In this document: positions 1 to 10,898 of the stretch, piece after piece
Position numbering within the stretch: the first letter of the stretch is position 1
How the letters are laid out: every line of letters begins with the position of its first letter
DNA from: Lutibacter profundi
GTDB taxonomy: Bacteria; Bacteroidota; Bacteroidia; Flavobacteriales; Flavobacteriaceae
Direction of reading: 5' to 3'
NCBI RefSeq assembly: GCF_001543325.1
Contig: NZ_CP013355.1
Coordinates: forward strand, 868,001 to 932,000
Length of the DNA stretch: 64,000 nt
The notes under the pieces: generated by a model
What the model was told of the DNA's origin: nothing
The model's input: the letters and a program-made list of their open reading frames with translations, nothing else
The model's database searches: none
Position numbers and translations under genes: made by a program

Positions 1-188
1 TAGTGCTAACACCAACATCCGATGATACCAAGATTTCTTCTAAATTATCGAGCACATCACCATCAACAGTTGTTTTTCCGGCAACTGCTTTAGATAATTT
101 TGAGAAAAAAGATGTTTTACTTTTTTCTAACCCTTTATCTAATGTCTCTTTTTTTTCTTTCGAAAATATTCTTTTAAATAAACTCATT
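1..188 (-). CDS. ftsY: FtsY, signal recognition particle receptor (N-terminal part only)
   Basis: The minus strand opens with ATG at 188-186 and reads MSLFKRIFSKEKKETLDKGL, then a Ser/Lys-rich helix and VDGDVLDNLEEILVSSDVGV, the conserved first part of the FtsY N (four-helix) domain. About 62 codons lie in the window; the GTPase domain is beyond its left edge. FtsY docks ribosome-SRP complexes at the inner membrane. The short basic N-terminus without a long acidic A domain is usual in this phylum. The RNA partner, ffs, is encoded near 31.5 kb. It follows rpmB-rpmG-DUF4295 in the same direction and may be cotranscribed with them. The identification rests on the N-domain start only. Confidence 0.9.
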
Positions 189-273
189 TTTTTTAATTGA
201 TATGGTAAATATATAAAAGAAAAGCTACCCTCAATAATGAAAGTAGCTAGTATATAAATATATGAACAAATTT

Positions 274-426
274 TTATTTTTTGCTCAAAAAGTCTTTTAC
301 GTTCTTTGGATCCATAATAGCTTCAACAAAAGTATAAGCTCCTGTTTTTGGAGATTTTACCATTTTTATTGCTTTTGATAATCTTTTTGAACCTGTTTGT
401 AACGATGCTACTGATTTCTTTGCCAT
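274..426 (-). CDS. DUF4295 small basic protein
   Basis: A 50-residue ORF begins MAKKSVASLQTGSKRLSKAI and ends VKDFLSKK. It is rich in Lys and Ser and matches the DUF4295 family, tiny proteins of Bacteroidota encoded directly after rpmG. No enzymatic motif is present. The size, charge and fixed position between L33 and ftsY suggest a ribosome-associated role, but that is inference. It lies 42 bases downstream of rpmG. Confidence 0.85.
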   Translation of the reverse strand: MAKKSVASLQTGSKRLSKAIKMVKSPKTGAYTFVEAIMDPKNVKDFLSKK

Positions 427-468
427 GTTCCTATTGTGTTATTTGACGTTTCTTTTAGAAACCTCTAA

Positions 469-654
469 TTATTTAATTTCTTTATGAACTGTCATTTTCT
501 TCAAGATAGGATTGAATTTTTTAATTTCCATTCTATCAGGAGTGTTCTTTTTATTCTTCGTAGTAATATATCTAGAAGTTCCTGGTTTACCAGAAGCTTT
601 ATGCTCTGTACATTCTAAAATTACTTGAATTCTATTTCCTTTAGACTTTGCCAT
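469..654 (-). CDS. rpmG: 50S ribosomal protein L33
   Basis: This 61-residue protein contains the L33 core ([15 protein letters not shown], then [20 protein letters not shown] and [14 protein letters not shown]). L33 sits near the E site of the large subunit. The paired CxxC zinc ligands of the zinc-binding paralogue are absent: only one Cys, in ECTEH, is present. It is therefore the zinc-independent (C-minus) type. It follows rpmB after 12 bases, the usual L28-L33 pair. Confidence 0.96.
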   Translation of the reverse strand: MAKSKGNRIQVILECTEHKASGKPGTSRYITTKNKKNTPDRMEIKKFNPILKKMTVHKEIK

Positions 655-666
655 TTTCTAGTATAA

Positions 667-906
667 TTATTTTTTTAAAAATCCTTTTTCTCTTGCTTCT
701 TTAACTACAGCGGAGATTCCTTTTTTATTAATATTCTTTAAAGCTGATGTAGAAACTTTTAAAGTAACCCATTTATCTTCTTCAGGAATATAAAAACGTT
801 TTTTAATTAAATTAACGTTAAATTTTCTTTTAGTTCTATTCAATGCGTGAGAAACATTATTCCCAACCATTGCTTTTTTTCCTGTAAGTTCACAAACTCT
901 TGACAT
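667..906 (-). CDS. rpmB: 50S ribosomal protein L28
   Basis: This 79-residue protein begins MSRVCELTGKKAMVGNNVSH and continues with NRTKRKFNVNL and KKRFYIPEEDKWVTLKVS, the L28 signature. Length is normal for the family. The start is fixed by the conserved MSRVCELTGK. It is the first gene of an rpmB-rpmG-DUF4295-(ftsY) run on the minus strand, behind a well-formed promoter at 946-977, about 40 bases upstream of the ATG. Confidence 0.97.
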   Translation of the reverse strand: MSRVCELTGKKAMVGNNVSHALNRTKRKFNVNLIKKRFYIPEEDKWVTLKVSTSALKNINKKGISAVVKEAREKGFLKK

Positions 907-945
907 ATCTCTAGTACCTTTTTAATGTATTCTCAAAACGAGATG

Positions 946-977
946 CAAAATTAAATTTTTAAAACTAAATACACAAA
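946..977 (-). promoter_or_regulatory. Bacteroidota-type promoter of rpmB operon
   Basis: Read on the minus strand, TTTG (977-974) is followed by 20 bases and then TAATTTTG (953-946). This fits the TTTG / TAnnTTTG consensus of the primary sigma factor in Bacteroidota. The predicted transcription start lies near 940, leaving a leader of about 30 bases before the rpmB ATG. It is the only promoter in this window for which I could match both elements at standard spacing. Confidence 0.7.
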
Positions 978-986
978 CTTATTTTA

Positions 987-2231
987 CTAGTTTTTCAAAA
1001 TTTCTTTTCTCAGTAATTCTAAAGCTTTATTTGAAGCTCTTTCTATAACTTTTTCTCGAGGTTTACCAAAGAAGAATTCTTTTGAAAAAAGCATTGTTGG
1101 TGTTGCAATTGCAATAAAAACAGTACCAACTGTTTTATCGGTAATATCGGTTGTAGGCCCAGCATTACCGGTAGTTGCTACGGCATAACTTGTTTTGAAT
1201 TTTTGTTGAATTCCCTTTACCATCGCCTCTGCAACTTGTGAACTTACAACCGAATATTTTGTTATTAATTCTCTATCAACATTTAACTCATTTATTTTAA
1301 CAGATGCATGATATGCCACAATTGAACCCATAAAATAGGCTGATGAACCTGCAATTGATGTTATTTTTTTCGCAATATTACCTCCTGTACAACTTTCAGC
1401 TGTAGATAATGTTTGTTTTTTACTAGTTAATAATTTCCCAATTATAAACTCTAGTGTTTCACCATCTTCAAACCCAACAATAATATCAGGTATTAGTTTT
1501 GTTAATTTTTCAACTTCATTGTTAACCGTTTGTTTTAGTAAATCACTATTCTCTCCTTTTGCTGTTAACCGCAATCGAAGTCTGCCATACGCAGGTAAAT
1601 AGGCTAATTTTACAAATTTTGGTAAATTATCTTCCCATGTTTCAATACGTTCAGCCACCATACTTTCGCCCATACCATAGGTTAATATTGTTGTATGCAA
1701 TATAAATGGCAATTGAAATGTTTCTTTTAATTTTGGTAAAACACTTCTTTGCATTAACCCCTTCATTTCATTTGGAACTCCTGGCAAAGATATAACAACT
1801 TTACCTCTATAATTAAACCACATGCCTGGCGCCGTACCAAACTCATTTGTTAATGGGATGCATTTTGAAGGTATTAAAGCCTGGTTTTTATTGACTTCAG
1901 TAAATGGGTAGTTCATTTTTGAAAACATCTCCTTAATATGCGATAAAATTTTTTGATTTAAAATTAGCTCATCATCAAAATATTCAACCAATGTTAGTTT
2001 TGTAATATCATCTTTTGTTGGTCCCAAACCACCTGTAACAATAACAATATCAACATTGCTCTCTGCTTCTTTTAAGGCTTTTAAAATATGTTTTTTATCA
2101 TCTTGAATAGAAGTTATTTGATATACAGAAATACCAATTTTGTTTAATTCTGAGGCTATCCATTTTGAATTAGAATCGAGTATTTGTCCTATTAATATCT
2201 CATCTCCAATAGTAATTATTTCTGCATTCAT
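987..2231 (-). CDS. cinA: CinA-family protein (MoCF domain plus nicotinamide-nucleotide amidase domain)
   Basis: The 414 residues comprise an N-terminal MoCF/CinA domain (MNAEIITIGDEILIGQILDS; GGLGPTKDD near residues 67-75) and a C-terminal CinA/PncC domain (STAESCTGG near 278; ATTGNAGPT near 355). The family hydrolyses ADP-ribose and deamidates NMN, recycling pyridine nucleotides; the competence-induced name comes from Gram-positive species. Both domains look complete and length is normal. It lies upstream of rpmB on the same strand, separated by an 80-base gap that holds the rpmB promoter, so the ribosomal genes need not depend on it. Confidence 0.94.
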   Translation of the reverse strand: MNAEIITIGDEILIGQILDSNSKWIASELNKIGISVYQITSIQDDKKHILKALKEAESNVDIVIVTGGLGPTKDDITKLTLVEYFDDELILNQKILSHIKEMFSKMNYPFTEVNKNQALIPSKCIPLTNEFGTAPGMWFNYRGKVVISLPGVPNEMKGLMQRSVLPKLKETFQLPFILHTTILTYGMGESMVAERIETWEDNLPKFVKLAYLPAYGRLRLRLTAKGENSDLLKQTVNNEVEKLTKLIPDIIVGFEDGETLEFIIGKLLTSKKQTLSTAESCTGGNIAKKITSIAGSSAYFMGSIVAYHASVKINELNVDRELITKYSVVSSQVAEAMVKGIQQKFKTSYAVATTGNAGPTTDITDKTVGTVFIAIATPTMLFSKEFFFGKPREKVIERASNKALELLRKEILKN

Positions 2232-2339
2232 TCTTATAACATAATTTTGCGCTAAATATACAAATTACAACGCAACCTTTTGTAAAAATTGCATCTCATT
2301 AATAAAGATTACATTTTAATTTTAATAACCTCTACAGCT

Positions 2340-2753
2340 ATGATTATAAGTACACAGATAAGTGATAACGAACTTCTTGAAAAAATAAAAGATTGCACTT
2401 TAGATCCTAATTTATTTACACACGAAACGCAGTTAAGACTTTCTTGGATATTAATTAATAAATATGGCTTGGATGAAGCTATCACAAAAAACTGTGAACT
2501 AAAAGAACAATTTTATATAAAAGCATTAAACAGTAATAAATTTAATCTTCCTTTAAGTAAAGCGTATACTGAAATTTTGTATTTTTTTATGAATAAATCT
2601 TCTACAAAAGATTTCGACAAGTTATTGAGAGAGTTCCCACGGTTAAAATACAATTTTAAAAATTTAGTAAAAACCCATTACGGATATAACATCTTAAAAG
2701 AACATAGAAAAGAAGAAATAAAACCTTTGGGAACAATTTTATTTACATTTTAA
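2340..2753 (+). CDS. Conserved-type hypothetical protein
   Basis: The ORF is open from a TTG at 2289, but the first ATG is at 2340 and gives a 137-residue protein beginning MIISTQISDNELLEKIKDC. I recognise no family. From the ATG it is a soluble, charged, helix-rich protein with no signal peptide, Cys cluster or metal motif. It lies divergent to cinA and converges on the FAH hydrolase with 3 bases between the stops. Codon use resembles the neighbours, which favours a real gene. Using the TTG would add a hydrophobic stretch (YILILITSTAMII), so the start decides whether it is cytoplasmic. Confidence 0.6.
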   Translation: MIISTQISDNELLEKIKDCTLDPNLFTHETQLRLSWILINKYGLDEAITKNCELKEQFYIKALNSNKFNLPLSKAYTEILYFFMNKSSTKDFDKLLREFPRLKYNFKNLVKTHYGYNILKEHRKEEIKPLGTILFTF

Positions 2754-2756
2754 AAG

Positions 2757-3368
2757 CTATTTAATTTTTATTGAAAATAATTTTTGATCTTTTATTTTAC
2801 CTGTTAGCACATCATTTTCACTAACTTTACCAACACCTGCAGGTGTACCTGTAAATAATACATCTCCTTTTTTAAGCGTAAAAAATTGGGAAACATATGA
2901 GATTAGTTCATCTATCTTCCACAACATTGCATTTGTATTTCCATCCTGTACTAATTTTTCATTTTTATGCAATGTAAAAGTTAAATTATTTAAATCTCCT
3001 AAACTTTCTTTAGGTAAAAATTTACCTATAACTGCACTTCCATCAAAAGCTTTTGCTTTTTCCCAAGGCAATCCTTTTTCTTTACAATCTGCTTGAATAT
3101 CACGTGCTGTAAAATCAATCCCCAACCCTATTTCATCATAATATTTATGAGCAAATTTTTCTTCAATATACTTCCCTACTTTATTTATTTTTACCAATAT
3201 TTCTACTTCATAATGAATATCATTTGAAAACGGAGGTATAAAAAACGGTTGATTTTTAAGTAGAATAGCTGAATCTGGCTTAAGGAATATTACTGGATTT
3301 TCAGGTTTTTCATTAGCTAATTCTTCTATATGCTTGGCGTAATTACGTCCAATACAAATAATTTTCAT
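2757..3368 (-). CDS. Fumarylacetoacetate hydrolase (FAH) family protein
   Basis: This 203-residue single-domain FAH protein starts MKIICIGRNYAKHIEELANE. The HYEVE motif (His52, Glu54, Glu56) and the downstream IGLGIDFTARDIQ motif supply metal and catalytic residues, and TGTPAGVGKV marks the C-terminal substrate loop. The short form, without the N-terminal SH3-like domain, resembles acylpyruvases/oxaloacetate decarboxylases of the FAHD1/YcgM type rather than true fumarylacetoacetase. The exact substrate is not readable from sequence. It follows menB on the same strand after 47 bases, but no link to menaquinone synthesis is implied. Confidence 0.85.
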   Translation of the reverse strand: MKIICIGRNYAKHIEELANEKPENPVIFLKPDSAILLKNQPFFIPPFSNDIHYEVEILVKINKVGKYIEEKFAHKYYDEIGLGIDFTARDIQADCKEKGLPWEKAKAFDGSAVIGKFLPKESLGDLNNLTFTLHKNEKLVQDGNTNAMLWKIDELISYVSQFFTLKKGDVLFTGTPAGVGKVSENDVLTGKIKDQKLFSIKIK

Positions 3369-3415
3369 GTTATTTAATTTTAAAATTAATGCTAGTATTT
3401 CTCTTAACTAAAAAT

Positions 3416-4255
3416 CTAAGGAATCCATTTTTTTTCAAAATTTGGTTTCCGTTTTTCTAAAAATGCGTTTCTACCTTCTTTAGCTTCATCTGTCATATAA
3501 GCTAAACGAGTTGCTTCTCCTGCAAAAACCTGCTGTCCAACCATACCATCATCTGTTAAATTCATTGCAAATTTTAACATTCTAATAGACGTTGGCGATT
3601 TAGCTAATATTTCTTGAGCCCATTCATACGCAGTATCTTCTAATTCATTATGAGGAATTACAGCATTTACCATTCCCATTTCTAAAGCTTCTTGTGCTGA
3701 ATAATTTCTTCCTAAGAAAAAGATTTCACGTGCCTTTTTTTGCCCAACCATTTTTGCTAAATATGCTGATCCATAACCGCCGTCAAAACTAGTTACATCA
3801 GCATCGGTTTGCTTAAAAATCGCATGTTCTTTACTTGCCAAAGTTAAATCACAAACCACATGCAAACTATGTCCACCACCAACAGCCCAACCTGGAACAA
3901 CTGCTATTACAGGTTTTGGCATAAAACGAATTAGCCGTTGAACTTCTAATATATTTAACCTGTGATAACCATCTTCTCCCACATAACCTTGATGTCCACG
4001 TGCCTTTTGATCTCCACCACTACAAAACGAATAAACCCCATCTTTTGTTGAAGGGCCTTCAGCAGAAAGTAATACAACTCCAATTGAAGTATCTTCTTGA
4101 GCATCATAAAATGCTTCATACAACTCCTTAGTAGTTTTTGGTCTAAATGCATTTCTTACATTTGGTCTATTAAATGCAACACGAGCAACACCATTACACT
4201 TTTTATAAGTTATATCTTCATATTCCTTGACTGTTTTCCAATTTATTTTACTCAT
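3416..4255 (-). CDS. menB: 1,4-dihydroxy-2-naphthoyl-CoA synthase
   Basis: This 279-residue crotonase-fold enzyme cyclises o-succinylbenzoyl-CoA in menaquinone synthesis. The sequence shows the oxyanion-hole and substrate motif FCSGGDQKARGHQGYVG, the PGWAVGGGHSLHVVCDLTLA core, TSFDGGYGSAYLAKMVG, and the C-terminal FLEKRKPNF tail typical of MenB rather than generic enoyl-CoA hydratases. Length is normal. The other men genes lie about 7-11 kb away on the same strand (10899-14582), separated by plus-strand genes, so this copy needs its own promoter. Confidence 0.95.
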   Translation of the reverse strand: MSKINWKTVKEYEDITYKKCNGVARVAFNRPNVRNAFRPKTTKELYEAFYDAQEDTSIGVVLLSAEGPSTKDGVYSFCSGGDQKARGHQGYVGEDGYHRLNILEVQRLIRFMPKPVIAVVPGWAVGGGHSLHVVCDLTLASKEHAIFKQTDADVTSFDGGYGSAYLAKMVGQKKAREIFFLGRNYSAQEALEMGMVNAVIPHNELEDTAYEWAQEILAKSPTSIRMLKFAMNLTDDGMVGQQVFAGEATRLAYMTDEAKEGRNAFLEKRKPNFEKKWIP

Positions 4256-4408
4256 TTCAATAAAAATTAAAGTGTAAAAATAATGTATTTAAATGGGTAA
4301 AAAAAAGGATTATATCAAAACCTATAGTTTATAAATCTATCTAAACTCCAAAAACAGAATCTAACGGCAAATTCAAAAATACAAATAGATTCTTATTCAA
4401 AATTTAAC

Positions 4409-4416
4409 TAGTTTTG
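4409..4416 (+). promoter_or_regulatory. Candidate -7 element (TAGTTTTG) of the COG2509 gene
   Basis: TAGTTTTG matches the Bacteroidota -7 consensus TAnnTTTG and ends only four bases before the ATG at 4421. If used, the mRNA would begin at or near the start codon. No TTTG was found at the expected -33 distance. Confidence 0.4.
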
Positions 4417-4420
4417 TCAT

Positions 4421-5977
4421 ATGATTCAGGAAATTCAATTACGAATTAATTTAAATGAAGAAAAACAAGCAGACATTTTAACTAAAAAAGCTGCACTTCT
4501 ATTACATATAGATGAAACTGAAATTTCGGCTATAAAAATACTTCGTAAATCTATTGATGCTCGTAAATCTATCATTATTTTTAACTACAAAGTAGCCGTT
4601 TATATCAACGAAAAACCTGAAAAATCTTCTACTTATATTTTTAATTATAATGATGTTTCTTCAGCCAAAGAAGTCCACATTATTGGTTTTGGCCCTGCTG
4701 GAATGTTTGCCGCATTGCGTTGTATCGAATTGGGTTACAAACCTATTGTTTTAGAACGAGGCAAAAAAGTAAATGAAAGAAGACGCGATTTACGTGCTAT
4801 TAATCAGTTTCATGAAGTGAATGAAGATTCTAATTATTGCTTTGGAGAAGGCGGTGCAGGCACCTATTCCGATGGGAAATTATATACCAGAAGTTTAAAA
4901 CGAGGTGATGTTCGCAGAATTTTTGAAAATCTAGTATTTCACGGTGCTACTGAACAAATTTTGATTGATGCTCATCCACATATTGGGACTAATAAATTAC
5001 CAAAACTAGTTACAAATATTCGTGAAACCATTTTAAAACATGGTGGTGAAATTCATTTTGAAAGTAAAGTTATTGATTTTAAAATTAAAAATAACAAGCT
5101 GAATTCCATTATATTACAGAACAATAAAGAACTTCCGGTACATGTTGTAATATTAGCAACGGGGCATTCAGCACGAGATATTTATTATTTATTGTATAAA
5201 AAAGATATTTCACTTAAAGCAAAATCTTTTGCTATGGGAGTTCGTGTTGAGCATCCTCAGCAAATTATTGATTCCATTCAGTACCACTGCAAAGGAGAAC
5301 GAGATGAATTGTTGCCAGCAGCTTCTTATAATTTAGTTCAGCAAGTAAATGAGCGTGGCGTATATTCATTTTGCATGTGTCCTGGCGGATTTATTGTACC
5401 AGCAGCAACAGCTAACGGTGAAATTGTGGTAAATGGAATGTCTCCTTCTAAAAGAAATAATAAATATGCAAATTCAGGAATTGTAGTTGAAATTAATGCT
5501 GAAAAAGATTTGTATAAGTACGAAAAATTTGGAGTACTAAAAGGATTAGAATTCCAAAAAGATTTAGAAAAAATGGCTTTTAATGCTGGTGAAAAAACAC
5601 AAACAGCTCCTGCACAACGCTTAACTGATTTTGTTGAAGGACGTTTATCTAATAGTTTGAATACAACATCCTATCAACCAGGACTTAAATCTGCTCCTCT
5701 GCATTCACTATTACCTAAAATTATTGGAGGAAGATTACGAAAAGGTTTTAAAGCATTCGGACAAAAAATGAATGGATTTTATACGCAAGAAGCTAATGTT
5801 ATAGGCGTAGAATCTAGAACTTCTTCTCCTATTAATATCCCAAGAAAAGACAATTTAGAACATCCTGAAATTGAAGGTCTTTTCCCTTGTGGAGAAGGTG
5901 CTGGTTACGCAGGAGGTATTGTTTCTGCTGCGATGGATGGAGAACGTTGTGCTGAGGCAGCCATACAAAAATTATAG
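4421..5977 (+). CDS. FAD-dependent oxidoreductase, COG2509 family
   Basis: The protein has 518 residues. After a roughly 85-residue N-terminal extension the Rossmann dinucleotide motif VHIIGFGPAGMFAALRC (GxGxxG at 89-94) is followed by LERGKKVNERRRD, CFGEGGAGTYSDGKLYTR and, near the C-terminus, GLFPCGEGAGYAGGIVSAAM, which closes the FAD site. This arrangement is that of the uncharacterised COG2509 FAD-dependent dehydrogenases; the substrate is unknown. No signal peptide or membrane segment is visible, so it is probably cytoplasmic. It is monocistronic, divergent from menB and followed by the katG promoter region. Confidence 0.88.
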   Translation: MIQEIQLRINLNEEKQADILTKKAALLLHIDETEISAIKILRKSIDARKSIIIFNYKVAVYINEKPEKSSTYIFNYNDVSSAKEVHIIGFGPAGMFAALRCIELGYKPIVLERGKKVNERRRDLRAINQFHEVNEDSNYCFGEGGAGTYSDGKLYTRSLKRGDVRRIFENLVFHGATEQILIDAHPHIGTNKLPKLVTNIRETILKHGGEIHFESKVIDFKIKNNKLNSIILQNNKELPVHVVILATGHSARDIYYLLYKKDISLKAKSFAMGVRVEHPQQIIDSIQYHCKGERDELLPAASYNLVQQVNERGVYSFCMCPGGFIVPAATANGEIVVNGMSPSKRNNKYANSGIVVEINAEKDLYKYEKFGVLKGLEFQKDLEKMAFNAGEKTQTAPAQRLTDFVEGRLSNSLNTTSYQPGLKSAPLHSLLPKIIGGRLRKGFKAFGQKMNGFYTQEANVIGVESRTSSPINIPRKDNLEHPEIEGLFPCGEGAGYAGGIVSAAMDGERCAEAAIQKL

Positions 5978-6150
5978 AATTAATTTCTTATCTACTCTAC
6001 AAATAAAATAATGCTGTATTTTTAAATTATTTATAATAATTAATATTGAAGTTCAACAATATAATTTTAATATTTATATATAAATAATATCTATTGCTTT
6101 TAACGATGTAATCAAAATAATTTTTTTAAGTTTAAGGTACAAAAAAATAA

Positions 6151-8343
<2,193 letters not shown>

Positions 8344-8390
8344 ATATGTTTATGTTGTAATAATAACCAGAATAAAGTATTTAAATAGGA

Positions 8391-8432
8391 AAAAGTACAG
8401 TTTTTTGTAAAAAAATTGTACTTTTCTTTTTT
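8391..8432 (+). terminator. Rho-independent terminator of katG
   Basis: AAAAGTACA (8391-8399) pairs with TGTACTTTT (8417-8425) across a 17-base loop and is followed by CTTTTTT. It lies between katG and the next co-oriented gene. Confidence 0.6.
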
Positions 8433-8473
8433 ACAATATTGAATATTCTAAAAAAACTATTTAATTTTAGCCT

Positions 8474-9676
8474 ATGAAATTTACCTCACTAAAAAGCATT
8501 TACATACTGCTCATTGTTTTCATTTCAAATTATAACTACGCTCAAAATATTCAAATTAAAAAATTTGATTCACAAGAGTTAGAAAATGATAGGTATTTAA
8601 AGATATATATCCCCGATAGTTACCAAATTGATTCTACAAAGGTTTATCCTTTAACAATTGTGTTAGATGCTGAGTATTTATTTGATGTTTATGTAGGAAA
8701 TTCTATCCTATTTGCAAAAAAAGATAAAGCCCCTGAACAAATAATTGTTGGTATCAATCAGAACTACAACGAAGAACGTTACACTGATTGTTCGTATTCT
8801 AAAGAAAATAGTTTACCTAACTATGAAGGAGAATCTTTTTATAGATTTATTAGAGGAGAACTTCTTGATTATTTTGAAGAAAATTATCGCATTTCACCCT
8901 TTAAAACAATTGTTGGTAATACGCTTACTGCAAATTTTATTAATTATTTTTTAATTGAAGAATACCCTGGATTTAATGCTTTTATAAATATCAATCCATA
9001 TTACGCATTAGATATGCCAACTATGCTTCAGCAAAAAACAGAAACGCTAAACGATGAAAATATTTATTATTATCTAAGCAATAGCAAGTACAATTCTGAA
9101 AAAAGAAAAGATTTAATAAAAGTGACACACTCTGTATTAAATAACATTAAAAATTCAAAATTCAAATATAAATTTGATCAGTTTGATAATAGTTCAAAAA
9201 CAGCATCTATAGGGCAATCAATGCCAAGTGCTTTGGCATTTATTTTTGAGATGTATTCAGCCATATCAAAAGAAGAATTTGAGAAAAACATAAAAGACCT
9301 ATCTCCTCCTGATGCTATTGCATATTTAGAAAATAAATATGTAGAAATTGATTACTTATTTGGTAGTAATTTAAAAATTAGAGAGAAAGATATATTTGCA
9401 ATTGAGTCTATTATTATAGATAAGGAAAACGGTGATTATTTAAAGAATTTTGGCGAAATGATAAACAAATTATACAAAGATTCACCACTTGGCGATTATT
9501 ATATTGGTAGGTATTATGAAACTGGAGGAAAATACAAACAAGCTTTAAGATATTATAAAAACGGGTATATGAAATTACCTGAAGACGACCCTAACTCTGA
9601 TGGATATTACGAAAATATTGAACGAGTTTTAGACAAACGCAATGGAACATACATAGAACAAAACGAAGAAAATTAA
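8474..9676 (+). CDS. Secreted degenerate alpha/beta hydrolase (esterase family) with C-terminal repeat region
   Basis: This 400-residue protein has a signal peptide (MKFTSLKSIYILLIVFISNYNYAQ). Residues about 25-250 follow the COG2819 esterase pattern: LKIYIPDSYQ, YPLTIVLDAEYLF, IIVGINQ, then the nucleophile elbow. The elbow reads IVGNTLTANF, with Thr150 where the GHSxGG serine should be. The expected histidine region reads SIGQSMPSALAFIF, without His. It is therefore likely a non-catalytic homologue. The C-terminal part (GDYYIGRYYETGGKYKQALRY in two pieces) resembles a single TPR-like helical repeat. Seven bases separate it from the protease gene that follows, so the two are probably cotranscribed and both exported. 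Confidence 0.75.
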   Translation: MKFTSLKSIYILLIVFISNYNYAQNIQIKKFDSQELENDRYLKIYIPDSYQIDSTKVYPLTIVLDAEYLFDVYVGNSILFAKKDKAPEQIIVGINQNYNEERYTDCSYSKENSLPNYEGESFYRFIRGELLDYFEENYRISPFKTIVGNTLTANFINYFLIEEYPGFNAFININPYYALDMPTMLQQKTETLNDENIYYYLSNSKYNSEKRKDLIKVTHSVLNNIKNSKFKYKFDQFDNSSKTASIGQSMPSALAFIFEMYSAISKEEFEKNIKDLSPPDAIAYLENKYVEIDYLFGSNLKIREKDIFAIESIIIDKENGDYLKNFGEMINKLYKDSPLGDYYIGRYYETGGKYKQALRYYKNGYMKLPEDDPNSDGYYENIERVLDKRNGTYIEQNEEN

Positions 9677-9683
9677 ATTAACT

Positions 9684-10841
9684 ATGAAAAAATTATTACT
9701 TTCAATTGCGCTTGTTGCTATTTCACAATTATTTTTTGCACAAGAAGGAAATGTTGTAAACGTAAAAATACCAATCGCCGAAAAATATATATTCACACCT
9801 GTTATTGATATTGAAACATCAAATGTGAAAAACCAAGGAAATACTGGTACTTGCTGGAGTTTCTCTACCTCATCTTTTATTGAATCTGAAATTTATAAAA
9901 AAACTGGAAAGAAAATTGATATTTCAGAGATGTATACCGTTAGAAATACATACCCTGTTAAGGCTTGGGATTATGTAATGCGCCAAGGAAGAACTCAATT
10001 TGGAGAAGGTGGCTTAGCACATGATGTAATTAATTCAATTAAAAATAATGGATTGGTACCCGAAAATGCTTATTCCGGATTAATGGAAAATGCAACCACT
10101 TATAACCATTCTAAAATTGTTCCAGAACTAAAAAAAGTGTTAGATGCTTATATAAAAAATGATGAAAATGCTACGTATCCCAATTGGAAAATTGCGATAG
10201 ATTCTATATTAGATACAGATTTGGGTAAATTACCTAAAAAATTCATGTACGATGGTGTTTATTATACACCTAAATCGTTTTTGGAAATGACTCAATTAAA
10301 TCCTTCTGATTACGTAACGCTAACTTCTTTTTTACAACAACCTTTTTACACCAAATTCATTCTGAATATTCCAGATAATTTTGCCAATGGTAGTTTTTAT
10401 AATTTACCATTAGATGAGTTGGTTAAGATTGTTGATAATGCTTTAAAAAAAGGCTATACGTTGGCCTTAGATTGTGATGTTTCTGAGAAAACATTTTCTC
10501 AAAAATATGGTATTGCTGTAGAACCAAAAAATATAGATGACAATGAAAAAGCAATGACTTATATAATTACTGAAAAACAAATAACTCCTGAATTTAGACA
10601 ACAAGAATTTGAAAATTACAATACTACAGATGACCATTTAATGCATATTGTGGGTTTAGTAAAAGACCAACATAATACAGAATATTACAAAGTAAAAAAC
10701 TCTTGGGGAACTACAGGAAATAGAATTGGGAATGGAGGCTATGTGTATATGAGCAAAGCTTACTTTAAGTTAAAAACAATATCTATCTTAGTAAATAAAA
10801 ATGCTTTGGATACTACTGTGATTAAAAAACTTAACATTTAA
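9684..10841 (+). CDS. Secreted papain-like (C1, bleomycin hydrolase/aminopeptidase C type) cysteine peptidase
   Basis: The protein has 385 residues with a signal peptide (MKKLLLSIALVAISQLFFAQ). The C1 active site is complete: oxyanion Gln51 and nucleophile Cys57 in VKNQGNTGTCWSFS, the catalytic His in DDHLMHIVGLV (near residue 320), and Asn in VKNSWGTTGN (near 338). The large insertion between Cys and His domains fits the C1B/BleH group. Most BleH enzymes are cytosolic hexamers; this one has a clear export signal. It follows the degenerate hydrolase by 7 bases and ends at a strong terminator. The substrate is not predictable. Confidence 0.87.
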   Translation: MKKLLLSIALVAISQLFFAQEGNVVNVKIPIAEKYIFTPVIDIETSNVKNQGNTGTCWSFSTSSFIESEIYKKTGKKIDISEMYTVRNTYPVKAWDYVMRQGRTQFGEGGLAHDVINSIKNNGLVPENAYSGLMENATTYNHSKIVPELKKVLDAYIKNDENATYPNWKIAIDSILDTDLGKLPKKFMYDGVYYTPKSFLEMTQLNPSDYVTLTSFLQQPFYTKFILNIPDNFANGSFYNLPLDELVKIVDNALKKGYTLALDCDVSEKTFSQKYGIAVEPKNIDDNEKAMTYIITEKQITPEFRQQEFENYNTTDDHLMHIVGLVKDQHNTEYYKVKNSWGTTGNRIGNGGYVYMSKAYFKLKTISILVNKNALDTTVIKKLNI

Positions 10842-10877
10842 ATCAAACCTAACTAGCAAAACCTGTTAGGTTTGATT
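10841..10877. terminator. Bidirectional terminator between convergent genes
   Basis: AATCAAACCTAAC (10841-10853) and GTTAGGTTTGATT (10865-10877) form a perfect 13-bp stem around an 11-base loop. It lies between the C1 peptidase stop and the stop of the converging S1 gene, so it can serve both. Confidence 0.7.
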
Positions 10878-10898
10878 TAGCATACATATTCACTTTAT

